Positions 1 to 30,508 of a DNA stretch of 64,000 nt are shown here, piece by piece; position 1 is the stretch's first letter; every line of letters starts with the position of its first letter. The DNA is from Lottia gigantea. Lineage: Eukaryota; Mollusca; Gastropoda; Lottiidae. Below the pieces are notes generated by a model, which had not been told where the DNA came from, made no database searches, and saw nothing but the letters and a program-made list of their open reading frames with translations. Position numbers and translations under genes: made by a program. The stretch lies in the NCBI RefSeq assembly GCF_000327385.1, contig NW_008709379.1, positions 4,787,175 to 4,851,174 on the forward strand, written 5' to 3'.

Positions 1-1
1 A

Positions 2-139
2 TTTGGATCATTTGCAAGAGGTGCAGTTCAAGAGTGGGCTCTCCCACCAAACGCTGAAATCGAGATAGACATTATGAAACCTCTTCATCCAAAACAAGAT
101 GAGCCTGTAGATAAAACACGGTTAACAGAAACTTTATGA
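2..139 (+). CDS. 3' terminal coding part of an unidentified gene (cut by window edge)
   Basis: An open frame runs from the window's first bases to a TGA and encodes 45 residues, beginning FGSFARGAVQEW and ending DKTRLTETL. The acidic/proline-rich middle (NAEIEIDIMKPLHP) reads like the conserved end of a compact folded protein rather than random AT-rich sequence, and its GC content is higher than the DNA that follows. The rest of the gene lies left of the window, so neither start nor family can be given. I do not recognise the protein. Downstream, AATAAG-like and T-rich sequence is compatible with a 3' UTR. It could also be a chance open stretch. Confidence 0.4.
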   Translation, partial: FGSFARGAVQEWALPPNAEIEIDIMKPLHPKQDEPVDKTRLTETL

Positions 140-1588
140 TCTAAGACTATCTGAATAAGCTTGTATATCTACACTTGTACACTAAAAATTTCATTTAAAT
201 ATCATATTACTTAGTTAAATAGATTATTACCAATACTATTGCTATTACTTTTTTTTATTCATTTTATTTTTTTTTTATTTATTGGACAATAGAGGGATTA
301 TGTCGAATAGTTTTGACTTTCATTTGACTTTCATTTTCGGACCATGGTGAAACTGTTGCCTTAATTTTACAAGTCTCCCCCCTGCCCAGAGGCTCAACTA
401 GATGGGTGGGGGCCCGTAGACCTAGATGGGTTGGTACCCCTCCCATAGGATGATTACTTTTCTTTGAATCAGGATTTAATGGCCTTGGTAGAGTCCAAGC
501 ATAAAAACCATTTTATATTGTGTGTTAAACTTTAAGATATTTTTTTCTTGGGGTCGGGCGTCCATAAGGGAGTTGTACCAGTGAACTTGGTTCAACCAGT
601 CCCTATATTGGACCCGAGCTGCTAAGTTTAGAACTGAAGTAAGTTCTCATTGTTACAGGCCTAGACTATTGTTTCGTTGTGTTCATTTCATTTTGCATTA
701 CCATTTAATCTTTTAACCATCATTTAACCAAACAGTCTATAATAATTACACTACAACGCAACAAAACCAGGTATAGCATTAGCATTGTGGTTTTTATTTG
801 AATCAGATAAGCCACCAGAAGTAACCGAAAACATTATGAATCTTACATACCATTCGATAGGTGTATTAGGCAGTTACAGTTCATCTGACTGACCCTAGAA
901 AAATTTATTTCCAGAAGTCAAGTAAAATGAGTTGCTAAAGAAAAATTCTTGTATTTGATATATGATCAAATATCTACCAGACGTGAATAAGACTGACCCC
1001 CGGTGTCATGATTCCTCCGACACTCCGATAAGACATTTGAGACTTGATATTCGCGAATTGAAAAGCACGTTTTTATCACGCAGGCTGCAATAAAAAGTCA
1101 ATAATCGGACGTTTATAAATTAACCCACAATTAAATATAAGAATTGAGAATGAAGAATATTTAATTTCAGAGAATTTCCTTCATAAATCCATGAAGTTTT
1201 CCTAAAGCCATTGACTTTTTTGGAAAATAACTGGCTAATTATAAATAATGTTCCTGAAACTGACGTCATCTTCAACAGCTCCGCGAAGAATAAAAAATCC
1301 GCGAAGCTATCGGACTCTGCGAAGTATTGACGATTGGAAAATGATTTGCTATGGCTAATCACGTGGTCATCGTAATGAACTATAAACAACTAAATCGTTC
1401 GACCTATGAATGAATAAACGTTTTATCTATGATATAACTGACATTATAAAAACTAGGGATCGGCAGAAAGATTATTAGTATTTGTACAACGACGATACAG
1501 GATAGACCCTTATAAAAGAGTGAATATAGAAAAAATGCCTATTAACCGGTTATAAACAATAAAATTGTATATTGTATATTTTGGGAAG
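140..1588. other. Non-coding stretch, nothing recognised
   Basis: AT-rich sequence with homopolymer T runs near 250-280. The only ORFs are short, sit on the minus strand and have no recognisable similarity. No tRNA, repeat unit or transposon end was seen. The last few hundred bases presumably contain the promoter of the ORF that starts at 1616. Confidence 0.5.
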
Positions 1589-1615
1589 TAGCTCACAAAT
1601 AACTGCAAAATTAGT

Positions 1616-2311
1616 ATGATGCCTGGCTTCAGCAAAAAACGTGGAAATAATTGTGAGAAAGATGAGAATGCTACCATTGCTAGTGTTCAAAATATTGAAG
1701 ATTTGGACATTATATTGTCCGAATGCTCTTGTCAATGTTGTCAAAACCTTCAAACAAAAACCGGAAAGCGGAAAATGGTCAAACAAAAAGGGAGACAAGG
1801 CAAATCAAAACTATTTCGAAGGTGTAAAAGTTTGGACAGCGATGAGACGAATTTTTCTGAAGTGGGCGAATTAAATGTTAAAGACTTTAATAAAAACGAA
1901 ATCATGGAAAAATCTGGAGAAATTGAACCTGAAACGTGCGCTGATTTAGACTCAGACTATGTTATGTGTTTTGACTTTTTGTCGGATGAAAGTGAAGGCG
2001 ATAGCGATAATTTGACTCTTAAAAGTGACTCCGGCTCCAGATTTGGAAATTACCAAACTTTGACAGATTCCTGGGACCCATGGAATGGCTCTACTATACA
2101 GATTGGCATTTCCGCAAATGTCGAAGAAGAGCCGTTCATGTGGAATTTGCCTAGAATGCCATATCAGAAACTTTTACAAAGTCTGGGAAATATAAAAGCA
2201 CGAAGCAATTTGACAGTGTATTTTCAAGAATGTAAAGGATTTTGGGGTCATACAGGAGATGGTTGTTTGTGGTGTAAGGAGGGTGAAAGAAAACCCTTAT
2301 ATAAACGATGA
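1616..2311 (+). CDS. Hypothetical 231-aa intronless protein, Cys/Trp-containing C-terminus
   Basis: Single open frame of 231 codons with an in-frame stop (TAG at 1589-1591) just before the start and tandem ATGs at 1616 and 1619. Residues 30-80 are Lys/Arg-rich and hold a cysteine cluster (SECSCQCCQN). Residues 80-140 are strongly acidic and serine-rich (DLDSD, DESEGDSDN). The last 75 residues look like a small folded domain, with MWNLPRMPYQKLLQSLGN, then LTVYFQECKGFWGHTGDG and CLWCKEGERK, giving possible metal-binding cysteines. No signal peptide or membrane segment is visible. An AATAAA lies near 2633. I do not know the family; a lineage-specific gene or a domesticated or retroposed copy are both possible, since neighbouring genes have many introns and this one has none. 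Confidence 0.5.
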   Translation: MMPGFSKKRGNNCEKDENATIASVQNIEDLDIILSECSCQCCQNLQTKTGKRKMVKQKGRQGKSKLFRRCKSLDSDETNFSEVGELNVKDFNKNEIMEKSGEIEPETCADLDSDYVMCFDFLSDESEGDSDNLTLKSDSGSRFGNYQTLTDSWDPWNGSTIQIGISANVEEEPFMWNLPRMPYQKLLQSLGNIKARSNLTVYFQECKGFWGHTGDGCLWCKEGERKPLYKR

Positions 2312-2399
2312 GACTATTATAATCAATGTAAATTTCAATATTGAGCGAAACCGGCTAGTTTAATTCAAATGTATATTTGTAGGCATCATGTGAAAAATT

Positions 2400-2575
2400 G
2401 TGAATTTGTACGAAATTTTGTTCATGATGTAAATAATGTAAGTTTTGTTCATGATGTTAAATAATGTAAATTTCGTATATGATATGTAATAGTGAAAATT
2501 TTGAACATGATAAGAATGTAAATTTTGAACAATGTAAATTTTGTCATGTCATAAGATTTATTTTGTATATAAGGC
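2400..2575. repeat. 28-bp minisatellite, left block (degenerate)
   Basis: About five diverged units built on AATAATGTAAATTTTG followed by a variable TTCATGATGT-type spacer. The same unit, and the same terminal segment (GAACAATGTAAATTTTG then ATGTCATAAG), recurs at 3185-3625, so the two blocks derive from one array. Confidence 0.7.
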
Positions 2576-2846
2576 GACACCAATTTATAAACTTGGATTA
2601 CGGGCCCGCCGACCTGCTTTTTTGACGAATCCCAATAAAAATAAAAATGAAAAAATCTATTTTTTTTTATTCTTACTGTGTCCGCCGATGTAAAAATTTC
2701 AACACGAAATCCTAAAGGGACGTAACTCGGTTGATAAGTTGTACTCGCTTAGCGAAAGCGTTCACTGTTGAATGGTCAGTCAGCGCTAATGAGACAAAAG
2801 GCTAGTTCCACGATGTTTTTGATAACGGTACTACAAATGTGAGAAA

Positions 2847-3134
2847 ATGAGCGTTGAACTCGATGTTTATATCAACGTCTCCATATGTACCGAGGGCCGT
2901 GTCACAAAACGAACTATAGTGCGTGCCTCTGATGACGAAAATGTTGGTAATTTGTTGACGCGCTCCGGATGGCAGGACACAGAAGAAGTAACCGTCTCCA
3001 GCGTTAAAGCCGGTATCGAAATAGACCATGAAACTACCGATGTAGAGATAGTTACACCCGTAGCAGTTTTAAGACAATTTAATTTTAAATCCATAAGGTT
3101 TAATCTGGTGTTTGTTGGTTTCCAAAGGATATAA
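2847..3134 (+). CDS. Possible small ORF (95 aa), function unknown
   Basis: An ATG preceded by an in-frame TAA (2823-2825) opens 95 codons (begins MSVELDVYINVS, contains TRSGWQDTEEVTVSSVKAG). The stretch 2840-3065 is clearly richer in G+C than its surroundings and its composition looks protein-like (alternating hydrophobic/charged beta-type pattern), but the last 20 codons run into ordinary AT-rich sequence. It lies exactly between the two blocks of the 28-bp minisatellite. An overlapping minus-strand frame is also open. I recognise no domain. It may be an exon of a larger or decayed gene. Confidence 0.3.
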   Translation: MSVELDVYINVSICTEGRVTKRTIVRASDDENVGNLLTRSGWQDTEEVTVSSVKAGIEIDHETTDVEIVTPVAVLRQFNFKSIRFNLVFVGFQRI

Positions 3135-3184
3135 ATAGAGTTTTAAATACATTCCTTTTTCGTCTTCTTGAAATGCATATTTTT

Positions 3185-3625
3185 TTTTTTTATTTTATGA
3201 TGTGTAAGAATGTAACTTTGTATATTATATGTAATAATGTAAATTTTGTATATATGAAATAATGTTAATTTTGAACATATGTAATAATGTAAATTTTGTA
3301 TATGATATGAAATAATGTAAATTTTGTACATGAAATGTAATAATGTAAATTTTGTTCATGATGTGAAATAATGTAAATTTTGAACATGATTTGTAATAAT
3401 GTAAATTTTGTATATGATATGAAATAATGTAATTTTTGTATATGATATGAAATAATGTAATTTTTGTACATGATATGTAATTATGTAAATTGTGTTCAAG
3501 ATGTAAAATAATGTATTATATTGTACATATGTAATAATTTAATTTTTGTACTTGATATGTAATAATGTAAATTTTGTATACAATATTGAACAATGTAAAT
3601 TTTGTAATGTCATAAGGTTTATTTT
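3185..3625. repeat. 28-bp minisatellite, right block
   Basis: Roughly 14 units with period 28: AATAATGTAAATTTTG followed by twelve variable bases such as TATATGATATGA or TTCATGATGTGA. The spacing of the AATAATG core is regular from about 3290 to 3470 and becomes ragged at both ends. The apparent minus-strand ORFs rich in HIQNLHYYI-like peptides here are products of the repeat. Confidence 0.85.
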
Positions 3626-3639
3626 TTGAATAATGTTAA

Positions 3640-5090
3640 TTCATTCAATAAGCATATTAAGTTGTTTTTGTTTAATGAACATATGTTTAGTGAAAATCGA
3701 GTTGCATTTCATTTAGCTGAGAGTCTGAACGCGGCTGGTATACATTATTATGACAACTGACATTGATATAACCGAAAGAATCGTGTTTTTTATGATTATC
3801 ACATTTTTGGTTAAAATATTGACCTATGTGAGAAGTAAATAAGGAACATAATAAACACATACATAGTTCTGATACATTTAATTATTTGTATGATAATTCT
3901 AATTATATAGATGTAAAAACATTGAAATGGTTTAAATGACAAGAAAACACTTTATACAACAAGTTTTACACTTTAACATATGATTCTCAGTTGCATTTAA
4001 TGGCATTGATATGAAAGAAACTGCAAAATGTTGAATGATTTTTGTACCATTTCTGACTTTACTTTACTTTTTTTACTGGTACACAATGTCTTACTTATCT
4101 ACATTGATTTTATTTTCTATTTTATTGAATATTGTTGCTATAAGATCTATGAGATATACAAGGGAAAATGTTGTGTCACGAGATGATCATTGGCTACTTC
4201 TGATGATTTTACCAGTTCAGCTTGTACACATTGCAGTGATTTACTTTTAAAAGATACATAAAATAACTGGACAAAAATAGGATGTTAATAACTAAATTTG
4301 TTTAAAACACAAATATTTTGTATGATTTGAAGTTTTTCATACAACAGTAGGATGTTTCTTAGGTTAACACAAACAAAACAATAGCCTTAATAAATACACA
4401 AAAAAAACATTTTGGAAACAACTGCACTTTGCAGCTGTTCAAGGAGAAAATGACATAACTAGACAGAAATGAAGAAGAAAATTACATGAAGAAAAATGAT
4501 AGGTTATAAATAAATAATATGTTGATGAAACTTTCTTATATACAATAAACATACTTAATTACAACAACAAAAACACAGCTAACAATAAAAAGATAAACAA
4601 AATAAAAAATAAATTGAATTCAGATTAATTTTATCTGTATTTCTACTGCTTGTTGCTGGAATTTTAAATCTGAAAGGTTTCAAAGGAAACCAAAACATAT
4701 CAAACCTTTGATAATTCTACATTTTATTTTAGTGTAACTATTGTGATGTTGAATTATATATTTGTAAATTCTACCAAATGTGAAATCTTAAGCTTTGAGT
4801 TACAAGTCCATACAAATCAGTCAACAATGTCTGATGTTTAAACGCGTTGATTTATATAGTGTCAGAAAGTAAAATGAAATGATCTACTGAGTGATATTTT
4901 TTAGGACACATACAATGATATTTTTATAAACCATGCAAGTCTACATGCAAGCCAAAATGAAATGATGAAAAGAAAGAGTGTCTTCATAAAGATTTATAAA
5001 ATCTTTCTGACTGACTCGACCAAAAACACAAAGTAACTACAAAAATGGCTTTCGTACATAAATATATTAAAATCTAGAACTTATTTTCAT
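3640..5090. other. Intergenic DNA and KDM5 3' UTR
   Basis: AT-rich sequence without credible genes on the plus strand; the 71-codon hydrophobic ORF at 4035-4250 reads as chance. The right part must be the 3' UTR of the minus-strand KDM5 gene. Nothing else was recognised. Confidence 0.5.
4723..4728 (-). terminator. Candidate KDM5 poly(A) signal
   Basis: TTTATT on the plus strand is AATAAA on the KDM5 strand, 363 bases after the stop codon. It is the first perfect hexamer I noticed downstream. Other A-rich variants exist nearby, so usage is uncertain. Confidence 0.3.
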
Positions 5091-24984
<19,894 letters not shown>

Positions 24985-24994
24985 TGCAATTGTT

Positions 24995-25726
24995 TCAGAG
25001 AGTTGATGAAAGGGGTTCTAATCTACCATGAACCAATACATTACTAAAGTTTTTATTTCTTTTATATACAGTGACCAAATGTTTAGTATAAACGTTTGGA
25101 AATTCATCTTGGAGCTCATTATAAAAGCGTTTGACAATGATAGAGGCATTTTTAGCTGTAGTATTGTAGGTTGCAATGAAGGGTATGATTTGGTTGTCAT
25201 ATAGGATATTTAGGCCGTTAGGTATGACTGTTTGTAGTTGGTCTATCCAAAAACTCTCCCTTTGCAATCGTTTGGTTTTTGGTTTGATCAATGTTGATAC
25301 AGGTACTTTTTCTATAGGCATAACAAGAAGATCCTCAATGGAATGATTGGGTAAATCGAAATGATTCGCAATCGGTCTATCTTTCTTATGGAGTATATTG
25401 AAACGATGACCGCTAGACGAGTACGCAACGCGTTTTGAGTTTCGCCAACATATTGAACGTCACATTTTTTTACAAGAAATTAGGTATATAATGTTTTTAT
25501 CGATGCAAGGAAGTACTTCCGTATGTTCGAAAATTTTACCGTTTTTCTTGTTTTCGAAATAGTGAGATACATTTATATATTCGCAGGTACGACACCTAGA
25601 ACCTCCACATGGAACAGAACCGAAGCCGTTAGGTGGGGGAGGGGGATCATGTTCCTTTTCAATGGCCGAAAGAGTGTCGTTTTTAATTTTGCGCAAAAAA
25701 CGTTTTGAACATCCCCTATCCCTCAA
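24995..25726 (-). pseudogene. GIY-YIG endonuclease remnant of the Penelope-like element
   Basis: Contains a cysteine cluster (CGGSRCRTCEYI), then NIIYLISCKK and, further on, QYVGETQNALRTRL and ANHFDLPNHSIEDL-type peptides, which correspond to the YLI..C, YVGET and HF...H blocks of Penelope GIY-YIG nucleases. This nuclease nicks target DNA to prime reverse transcription. The C-terminal part (25321 to 24995) is a further 108-codon open stretch. Degenerate and not expected to be functional. Confidence 0.7.
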
Positions 25727-25791
25727 TTTACTAAAAACTAGGTCACATGCTGAATCAAAATCGGTTTTTCTAGTGCAAATTCTGTTGAATC

Positions 25792-27169
25792 TCAGACTTT
25801 GCGATTTAATGACGCCAGAAAATGTGTGCTTCGGATGAAACGAAGTTCAAATAAAAGTTTGTGTGTATCGGTTTCTTTAAAATATACTTTTATATCTAGT
25901 TTCTTCGATTGAGTGAAATTTGGTCCTTTGAATACTGTTGTATCCAAGAAGTTCATACTATTTTCAGAAATACTTGCGGTCAGTTTTACAGAAGGGTGGT
26001 GGTTATTAAAAATTTCAAAATACTCCGAAAAGATTGCCAAAGATTCTGTCCAAATGATAAAAATATCGTCTAAAATACCTCCCATAGAAGAGAGGTTGAA
26101 AGGGGGAAATTAATGAGAATTCGCGTTCCCATTCTGCCATAAATATGTTCGCATAACTCGGCTCGAACTGTTTCCAAATCTAATATTTCTTTGTCTAGAC
26201 GATCAGGACTCGAATTTCTAAGAAAGGCTTTTCGAACAGCGTCTAAACCCGAATTACTATCAATATTTGTGTACATACTCGTTACAACTAGAGAAATAAA
26301 TAGCGCATTGTCTGGTATATCCATTTTTTTAATTGTTCAATAAAGTCGGTAGTATCTTTCAAGTAAGACGAATGTTTACGAGCCAATGGTAGCAGAAAGT
26401 GGTCAATGTATTCGGAAACTTGGTAAGATTCGCCAGAACAGTCAGAAATAATCGGCCTACCCTAAGGTATGGTATTTGCCACGCGCCATTCGGATTCAGG
26501 ATTTTTGTGAATTTTTTGTTAACGCATAAAGTGACGTTGACGGACTTCCGGTTTTGCACAAAGATAGTCATATTGAGCATCTGATAAAAAGCTTTTCTGC
26601 ACCAAAATTTTCAAAATATCGTTAATTTTCCTAGCAGTTTCCATAAAAATTGGTAGATCTAATTCGCGGTAGTGATTGTCATTATTTAACTGATTATCTA
26701 TTTCAAAAATATAGTCTTCGCGATTTCGAATGACACAGCAATTACCCTTGTCACTCTTTCGAATAATAACGGTCAGATCTTTTTTCAAGGTGTTCAAAAT
26801 ACAGCGCTCAAAATTGGTAAGGTTGTTCTTTTCGAGATACTTCTTCGTATAGACTGTCGCATTTACTCAAAATATTATGGTCAATCGCACTGTCTGGTTA
26901 ATTCCAGCCAGACTTTTCTACGAACGGGATTCGCTTTCCTCGACCTAATCTTTCTCGAAAAAATGATTTAGTTTAAAAGTCCTATTGCCATGCTCAACCG
27001 ACAACAAAATTGGTACACGTGAAAGAGGTTTAGATGTAGGGATAAAAGTTAATCCTTTTTCTAAAACTCTTTCTTCAAGGGGAGAAAGTTTACGCGAGTT
27101 CAGATTCACGATGATCTGGCCTAGTTTTACGATGTTCCATCCCGCGTTTAGTTTAAATGGGAGACCCAT
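25792..27169 (-). pseudogene. Reverse transcriptase remnant of the Penelope-like element
   Basis: Recognisable Penelope RT blocks appear in order: NLNSRKLSPLEERVLEKGL, then DLTVIIRKSDKGNCCVI (compare the family's 'IKPADKG' block), DDTTD-like and GRPIIS-like peptides, SLVVTSMYTNID (block A) and the ILDDIFIIW catalytic block followed by NSMNFLDTTVFKG. The pieces lie in several frames, showing long decay. Its job in an intact element would be copying the element RNA at the nicked target. Confidence 0.75.
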
Positions 27170-27600
27170 TGTAAATAAATAGCTTTAGCAGTGGGGGCCA
27201 TCCAGTGGATATGATCCGAAAAGACACCAATCATTACATTGAAGCGGGGAATAGCATCGAATGAAGGCTTGTGATATAGTCGTTGAATCTTCTGAGGTTG
27301 GTAGTTGACTGGGGATCTGAAAGTTGAGGACCTTTGGAAAATGGTATCTGAGTAACAAATATAGCTGCTGTGGGAAATTTCACTTTAGCTAATTTTACCA
27401 ATGGTATCATTCGCCTATGGATGGATTCACCAGATTCGTCTCTGTTGTGAAATAAGACCTTCTTCGGAACTGTAGATGGAGATATCTTAGATAATAAGTG
27501 GATGATGTGCTGAACACGCGCACAGGGAAAGGATTCAGCATGCATATCAGGATCAATAGTGGGAATGTTGCTCACGTTCGAAGAACCAATTATGAAAGTT
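27150..27600 (-). pseudogene. SGNH-esterase-like region of the Penelope-like element
   Basis: One frame reads IIGSSNVSNIPTID, resembling SGNH hydrolase block I (G-D/S-S-N), followed by AIFVTQIPF and a FNDYI peptide resembling middle blocks. A second nearby frame ends with DHIHWMAPTAKAIY, resembling the D-x-x-H block with the catalytic Asp/His. Related esterase domains are known in ORF1 of some CR1-type LINEs; I am not sure they are known in Penelope elements. Homology is by motif only. Confidence 0.45.
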
Positions 27601-28263
27601 GATTAACAATATTAGGCAGTGACCATTTGGTTTTATCTTTTTGGTTTTCGTGGCGTCTTGGTTTACATGGTGGTGGTGAATTCAGACTCAAACGACGATG
27701 AGAGGTTGTATTGGTTTTGGATTGTGGAGTTTCTGGATTGGATCGTGGACTGGTATTTGGCGGCGATGAGGGTGGGAGAGAGAATCGGTTAGGCGATGAT
27801 ATGAGTGGTACGGTACTGGTATTCGGTCCTTTATTGCGTGTTGGTAGTATACGTGTGATGACGTACTTGGTAACTGGTGTACGTTTTCGTTTTGGCGTGG
27901 CGGTGATCCGTTCTGGAAGCATGTTGGTTGGTGGCGAGCTACTAGCAATATCCATGTCCTCTACCACACTCCTAAATTTCAAATCATCAATAATTCGCGT
28001 GAACTGATCCAAAGTTTCTTTTTGAAGTCGTCGATATGACTTTTTTGCCCAATGACGAAGTGTCAATTGGAATTAATAGCGTCCGTAGAGTTTTTTCGTA
28101 GGTCAGATTCTAAAATATTTTGTGATTTGATCAAGTTAATTTTGGTGGCCAGCTGTGAATCGTAATGATCCTTAAGTGCTAATGCCACATTTATTGCCCA
28201 GGATTTATTAACTGCCTTCGATAGCCGAGTAAATCTGGGGGGTTTTAAAAGCTGGTTTAACAA
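27590..28263 (-). pseudogene. N-terminal leader region of the Penelope-like element
   Basis: Two overlapping open stretches: an upstream one with KPPRFTRLSKAVNKSWAIN and LKDHYDSQLATK, and a downstream one with LRHWAKKSYRRLQKETLDQF followed by a Pro/Ser/Thr-rich, basic low-complexity linker. Composition suggests a nucleic-acid-binding leader. No named domain was recognised. Confidence 0.45.
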
Positions 28264-28573
28264 ACCGGTTCAGATTAGAAATTTTAAACAAAAACCCACG
28301 AGTTTGCGAAATTTGGCTTGTTTTGAAATTATAGACGCATGGTGAAGACATTGAATTAGTTGGAATAGCATGTATTCTTCACTATAGGATTCACTGGATT
28401 CATTCAAATAATGCGATCCGGATTTCGCTAATGGAGCTTCTTCAGGCACAAGGGTAATGAGTGTTTTTCATCGTCTTCATTAACGACATAACCCCAGCAG
28501 CCGTTAGATCCATTTCAGAGAGAGTTGCTTAGATTACCAAACTATTTCGCTCATGCATAACCATTTGTCACAG

Positions 28574-28604
28574 CATAGAACTGTATACTGTGTACAGTTC
28601 TATG
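28574..28604. other. Perfect 12-bp hairpin
   Basis: CATAGAACTGTA and TACAGTTCTATG are perfect inverted copies around a 7-base loop. The hairpin lies 21 bp outside the 0.8-kb MITE that starts at 28626. It may be the scar or end of another element; no function is claimed. Confidence 0.6.
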
Positions 28605-28625
28605 ATCACAGAGATACACTATAAA

Positions 28626-29436
28626 CAGTGGTGTAACCTATTTTCGTGGATATAAGGATTCAATACCGAATTTCGTCAAAGTTAAAAAAACGAAAAAAAA
28701 ATTTTATGTCTTAGATGTTTCCTCAGATATTCTACAAAATAATAGAAATTGGTTTATTTCGATTTTCTGAATGAATCCTTCACTTTGACCCATATTTCAT
28801 GAGCAACCAACGGCGGCAGAATGCGTCACCTATTTTCGTGTACAATGTTTGATCTATAAATAAGTCTAGATAAACACGTTGTATGGATACCGGGTGGTAT
28901 AATTAACTTCTCTTAGTATTTATCTTTAATATCAATTCATTATAACTAGTGACAATTCATTCAAAGAACCACGATTTAAAAAAAAAATAGTGACTGACAA
29001 AATAAGATACGTAGCGTGATTTATTGCTAAATGTCACTGAAACAACATAAGAAGATGGTCCACTTTGTGTTCCATAGAAATTTTCTGCTGACACGGAATC
29101 CGCTAGTTGATCACGTGACTTCATTCGTTGGATTATATTCTAGCAGACGACATTTGGAATTCCGATTACCGCTCGGGATTATAATGAAATTCGGCCGATA
29201 AAAAATGGTTTGGTAATAAGTGAAATCCGCCATTTTGTATTTGTCAAAGTATACATTAATACATTTTACCTTGCTTGAAACTACTGGATTCATTCTACTA
29301 GCTGATATTGTACAGAAAACCCATGTTTATTAAAACAAACTAATGCGGAGGTCGCGCAAGGTCGCTCACGTAAATTATTAATCATTTCCGGAAATCCACG
29401 AATAATAGGTTTCCACGAAATTAGGTTACTGGACTG
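28626..29436. mobile_element. 0.8-kb TA-target MITE (family B), copy 1
   Basis: Begins CAGTGGTGTAACCTATTTTC and ends, read inversely, CAGTCCAGTAACCTAATTTC, giving ~25-bp imperfect terminal inverted repeats. Nearly the same 811-819-bp sequence occurs at 42734-43552 (same orientation) and 49476-50287 (inverted). There is no coding capacity. CAGT-type ends with TA duplications in the other two copies suggest a non-autonomous Tc1/mariner-group (pogo-like) element. In this copy the flanks read AA on both sides rather than TA. Confidence 0.85.
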
Positions 29437-29695
29437 AATAATGTTGGGTTGACTGGGAAGTGCAGTTCAACGTCTACCAACGCAACAGGGTTGTAACTAC
29501 ATCAAGGGAAATACATTATGCATAATTTGACAAAAAGAAATTTTGTTTAAAAAATTGAAAAAATAAATGTGATATCCATTAAATATGGTGCTCATTTGAT
29601 GTCTTCGGTAGTAGTTTGAGTCTACCAATTGCGATAACCCAAATACACAAATAATAATTAAAAGGCACAATGTATTTTAATTTTTTAAAGATATT
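29437..29695. other. Intergenic spacer, nothing recognised
   Basis: AT-rich DNA between the MITE and the 161-bp-family fragment, with no gene, hairpin or repeat seen. Confidence 0.4.
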
Positions 29696-30180
29696 TTATA
29701 TTCAAGACAATAGCAGAAAATTGGTATGATTTGCACACCAAGTTTCATCAAGTTTAGACATAAACCAAATTTTTCATGTGTTTGTATTAAGTCAAGGGCA
29801 ATAACTCCGAAACTTTTCATTGAACTCAATTAAGAGCATTAACATAAAAACCATTAATACGATTATTACCAAATTCGAACTTCTAAACCGTTTATCCTAT
29901 TATTACAACATTCGAACTTAACCGAGATCTCATCAATATTCATCAAAATGGGAAAAAACTGCAGCTTCTATCGTACATCACGTCAAATTTGACGCGTTTT
30001 TACCAAATCAAGGGCAACAACTCCAAAACTGTTCAACCGATTAGTAACAAATTAGCCGAGATCTCATCAATATCGGATACAACCGAATTTGACCCTCTTT
30101 TACTAAGTAAAGAACAATATCTCAAAAACAGTTCATCTTAGCCTACATGCATACTAAGTTTGATCAAGATTGGATAATAA
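29696..30180. repeat. Diverged fragment of the 161-bp tandem-unit element
   Basis: In inverted orientation it shows AAGGGCAATAACTCC, GAACTTAACCGAGATCTCAT and CAATATTCATCAAAATG, matching the unit core of 47728-48731 (GAGTTATTGCCCTTGA, GATGAGATCTTGGTCAAGTT). At least two units are discernible, heavily diverged; the element ends are not seen. Confidence 0.55.
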
Positions 30181-30240
30181 CTGTAACCTCTATTCTGAAT
30201 TGATCGCATTTCACCGCTTAATTTATGTATATGAACTTTA

Positions 30241-30508
30241 AGTCCGGCGCACAAACGAGCCATCAGCTCAGGCAGAATTCATTCGTTCATGCGTAGATAA
30301 ATTTATCTATAAGCAGATAGCTTTAGTTACGCGCACTAACAAGCATTTGTTCATTCGTGGAAAAAATTATCAAAAGTTTGATTTTCAACTTTTCGCCACG
30401 AAAGGCCAAAATCTTACATAAATTTACCCGCAAATAGAAGCTATCGCCTTAAGGAGAAGTGCACGCATGAATTCTGCCTGAGCTGATGGCTCGTGTGTGC
30501 GCCGGACT
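30241..30508. mobile_element. 268-bp PIF/Harbinger-like MITE with TTA duplication
   Basis: Ends AGTCCGGCGCACAAACGAGC and the inverse of GCTCGTGTGTGCGCCGGACT, forming terminal inverted repeats of about 45 bp (continuing through CATCAGCTCAGGCAGAATTC) with one or two mismatches. TTA flanks both sides (30238-30240 and 30509-30511), the 3-bp target duplication typical of PIF/Harbinger transposons. No ORF. The good repeat match suggests a fairly recent insertion. Confidence 0.85.

Larger units (their letters stand above)
24985..28270 (-). mobile_element. Penelope-like retroelement, decayed, minus strand
   Basis: Successive minus-strand open stretches in several frames give, from the element's 5' side: a basic/Pro-Ser-rich leader, an SGNH-hydrolase-like region, a Penelope-type reverse transcriptase and a GIY-YIG endonuclease with a preceding cysteine cluster. 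RT plus a C-terminal GIY-YIG domain is the hallmark of Penelope-like elements. The copy is broken in several places and not autonomous; its true ends were not found (no flanking repeats or target duplication recognised), so the limits given are those of recognisable coding remains. Confidence 0.8.

Noticed and set aside
3143-3471. Overlapping minus-strand ORFs with repeated HIQNLHYYI-like peptides
   Set aside because: They are the reverse reading of the 28-bp minisatellite.
3185-3625. CRISPR-like array (regular repeat plus variable spacer)
   Set aside because: Eukaryotic context, AT-only degenerate units and very short 'spacers' that are themselves related; it is a minisatellite.
4035-4250. 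71-codon hydrophobic ORF that could be a small membrane protein
   Set aside because: Composition follows the local T-rich bias, there is no conserved motif, and it lies in the KDM5 3' flank.
27711-28007. Gly/Val-rich plus-strand ORF
   Set aside because: Antisense of the Pro/Ser-rich leader of the Penelope-like element.
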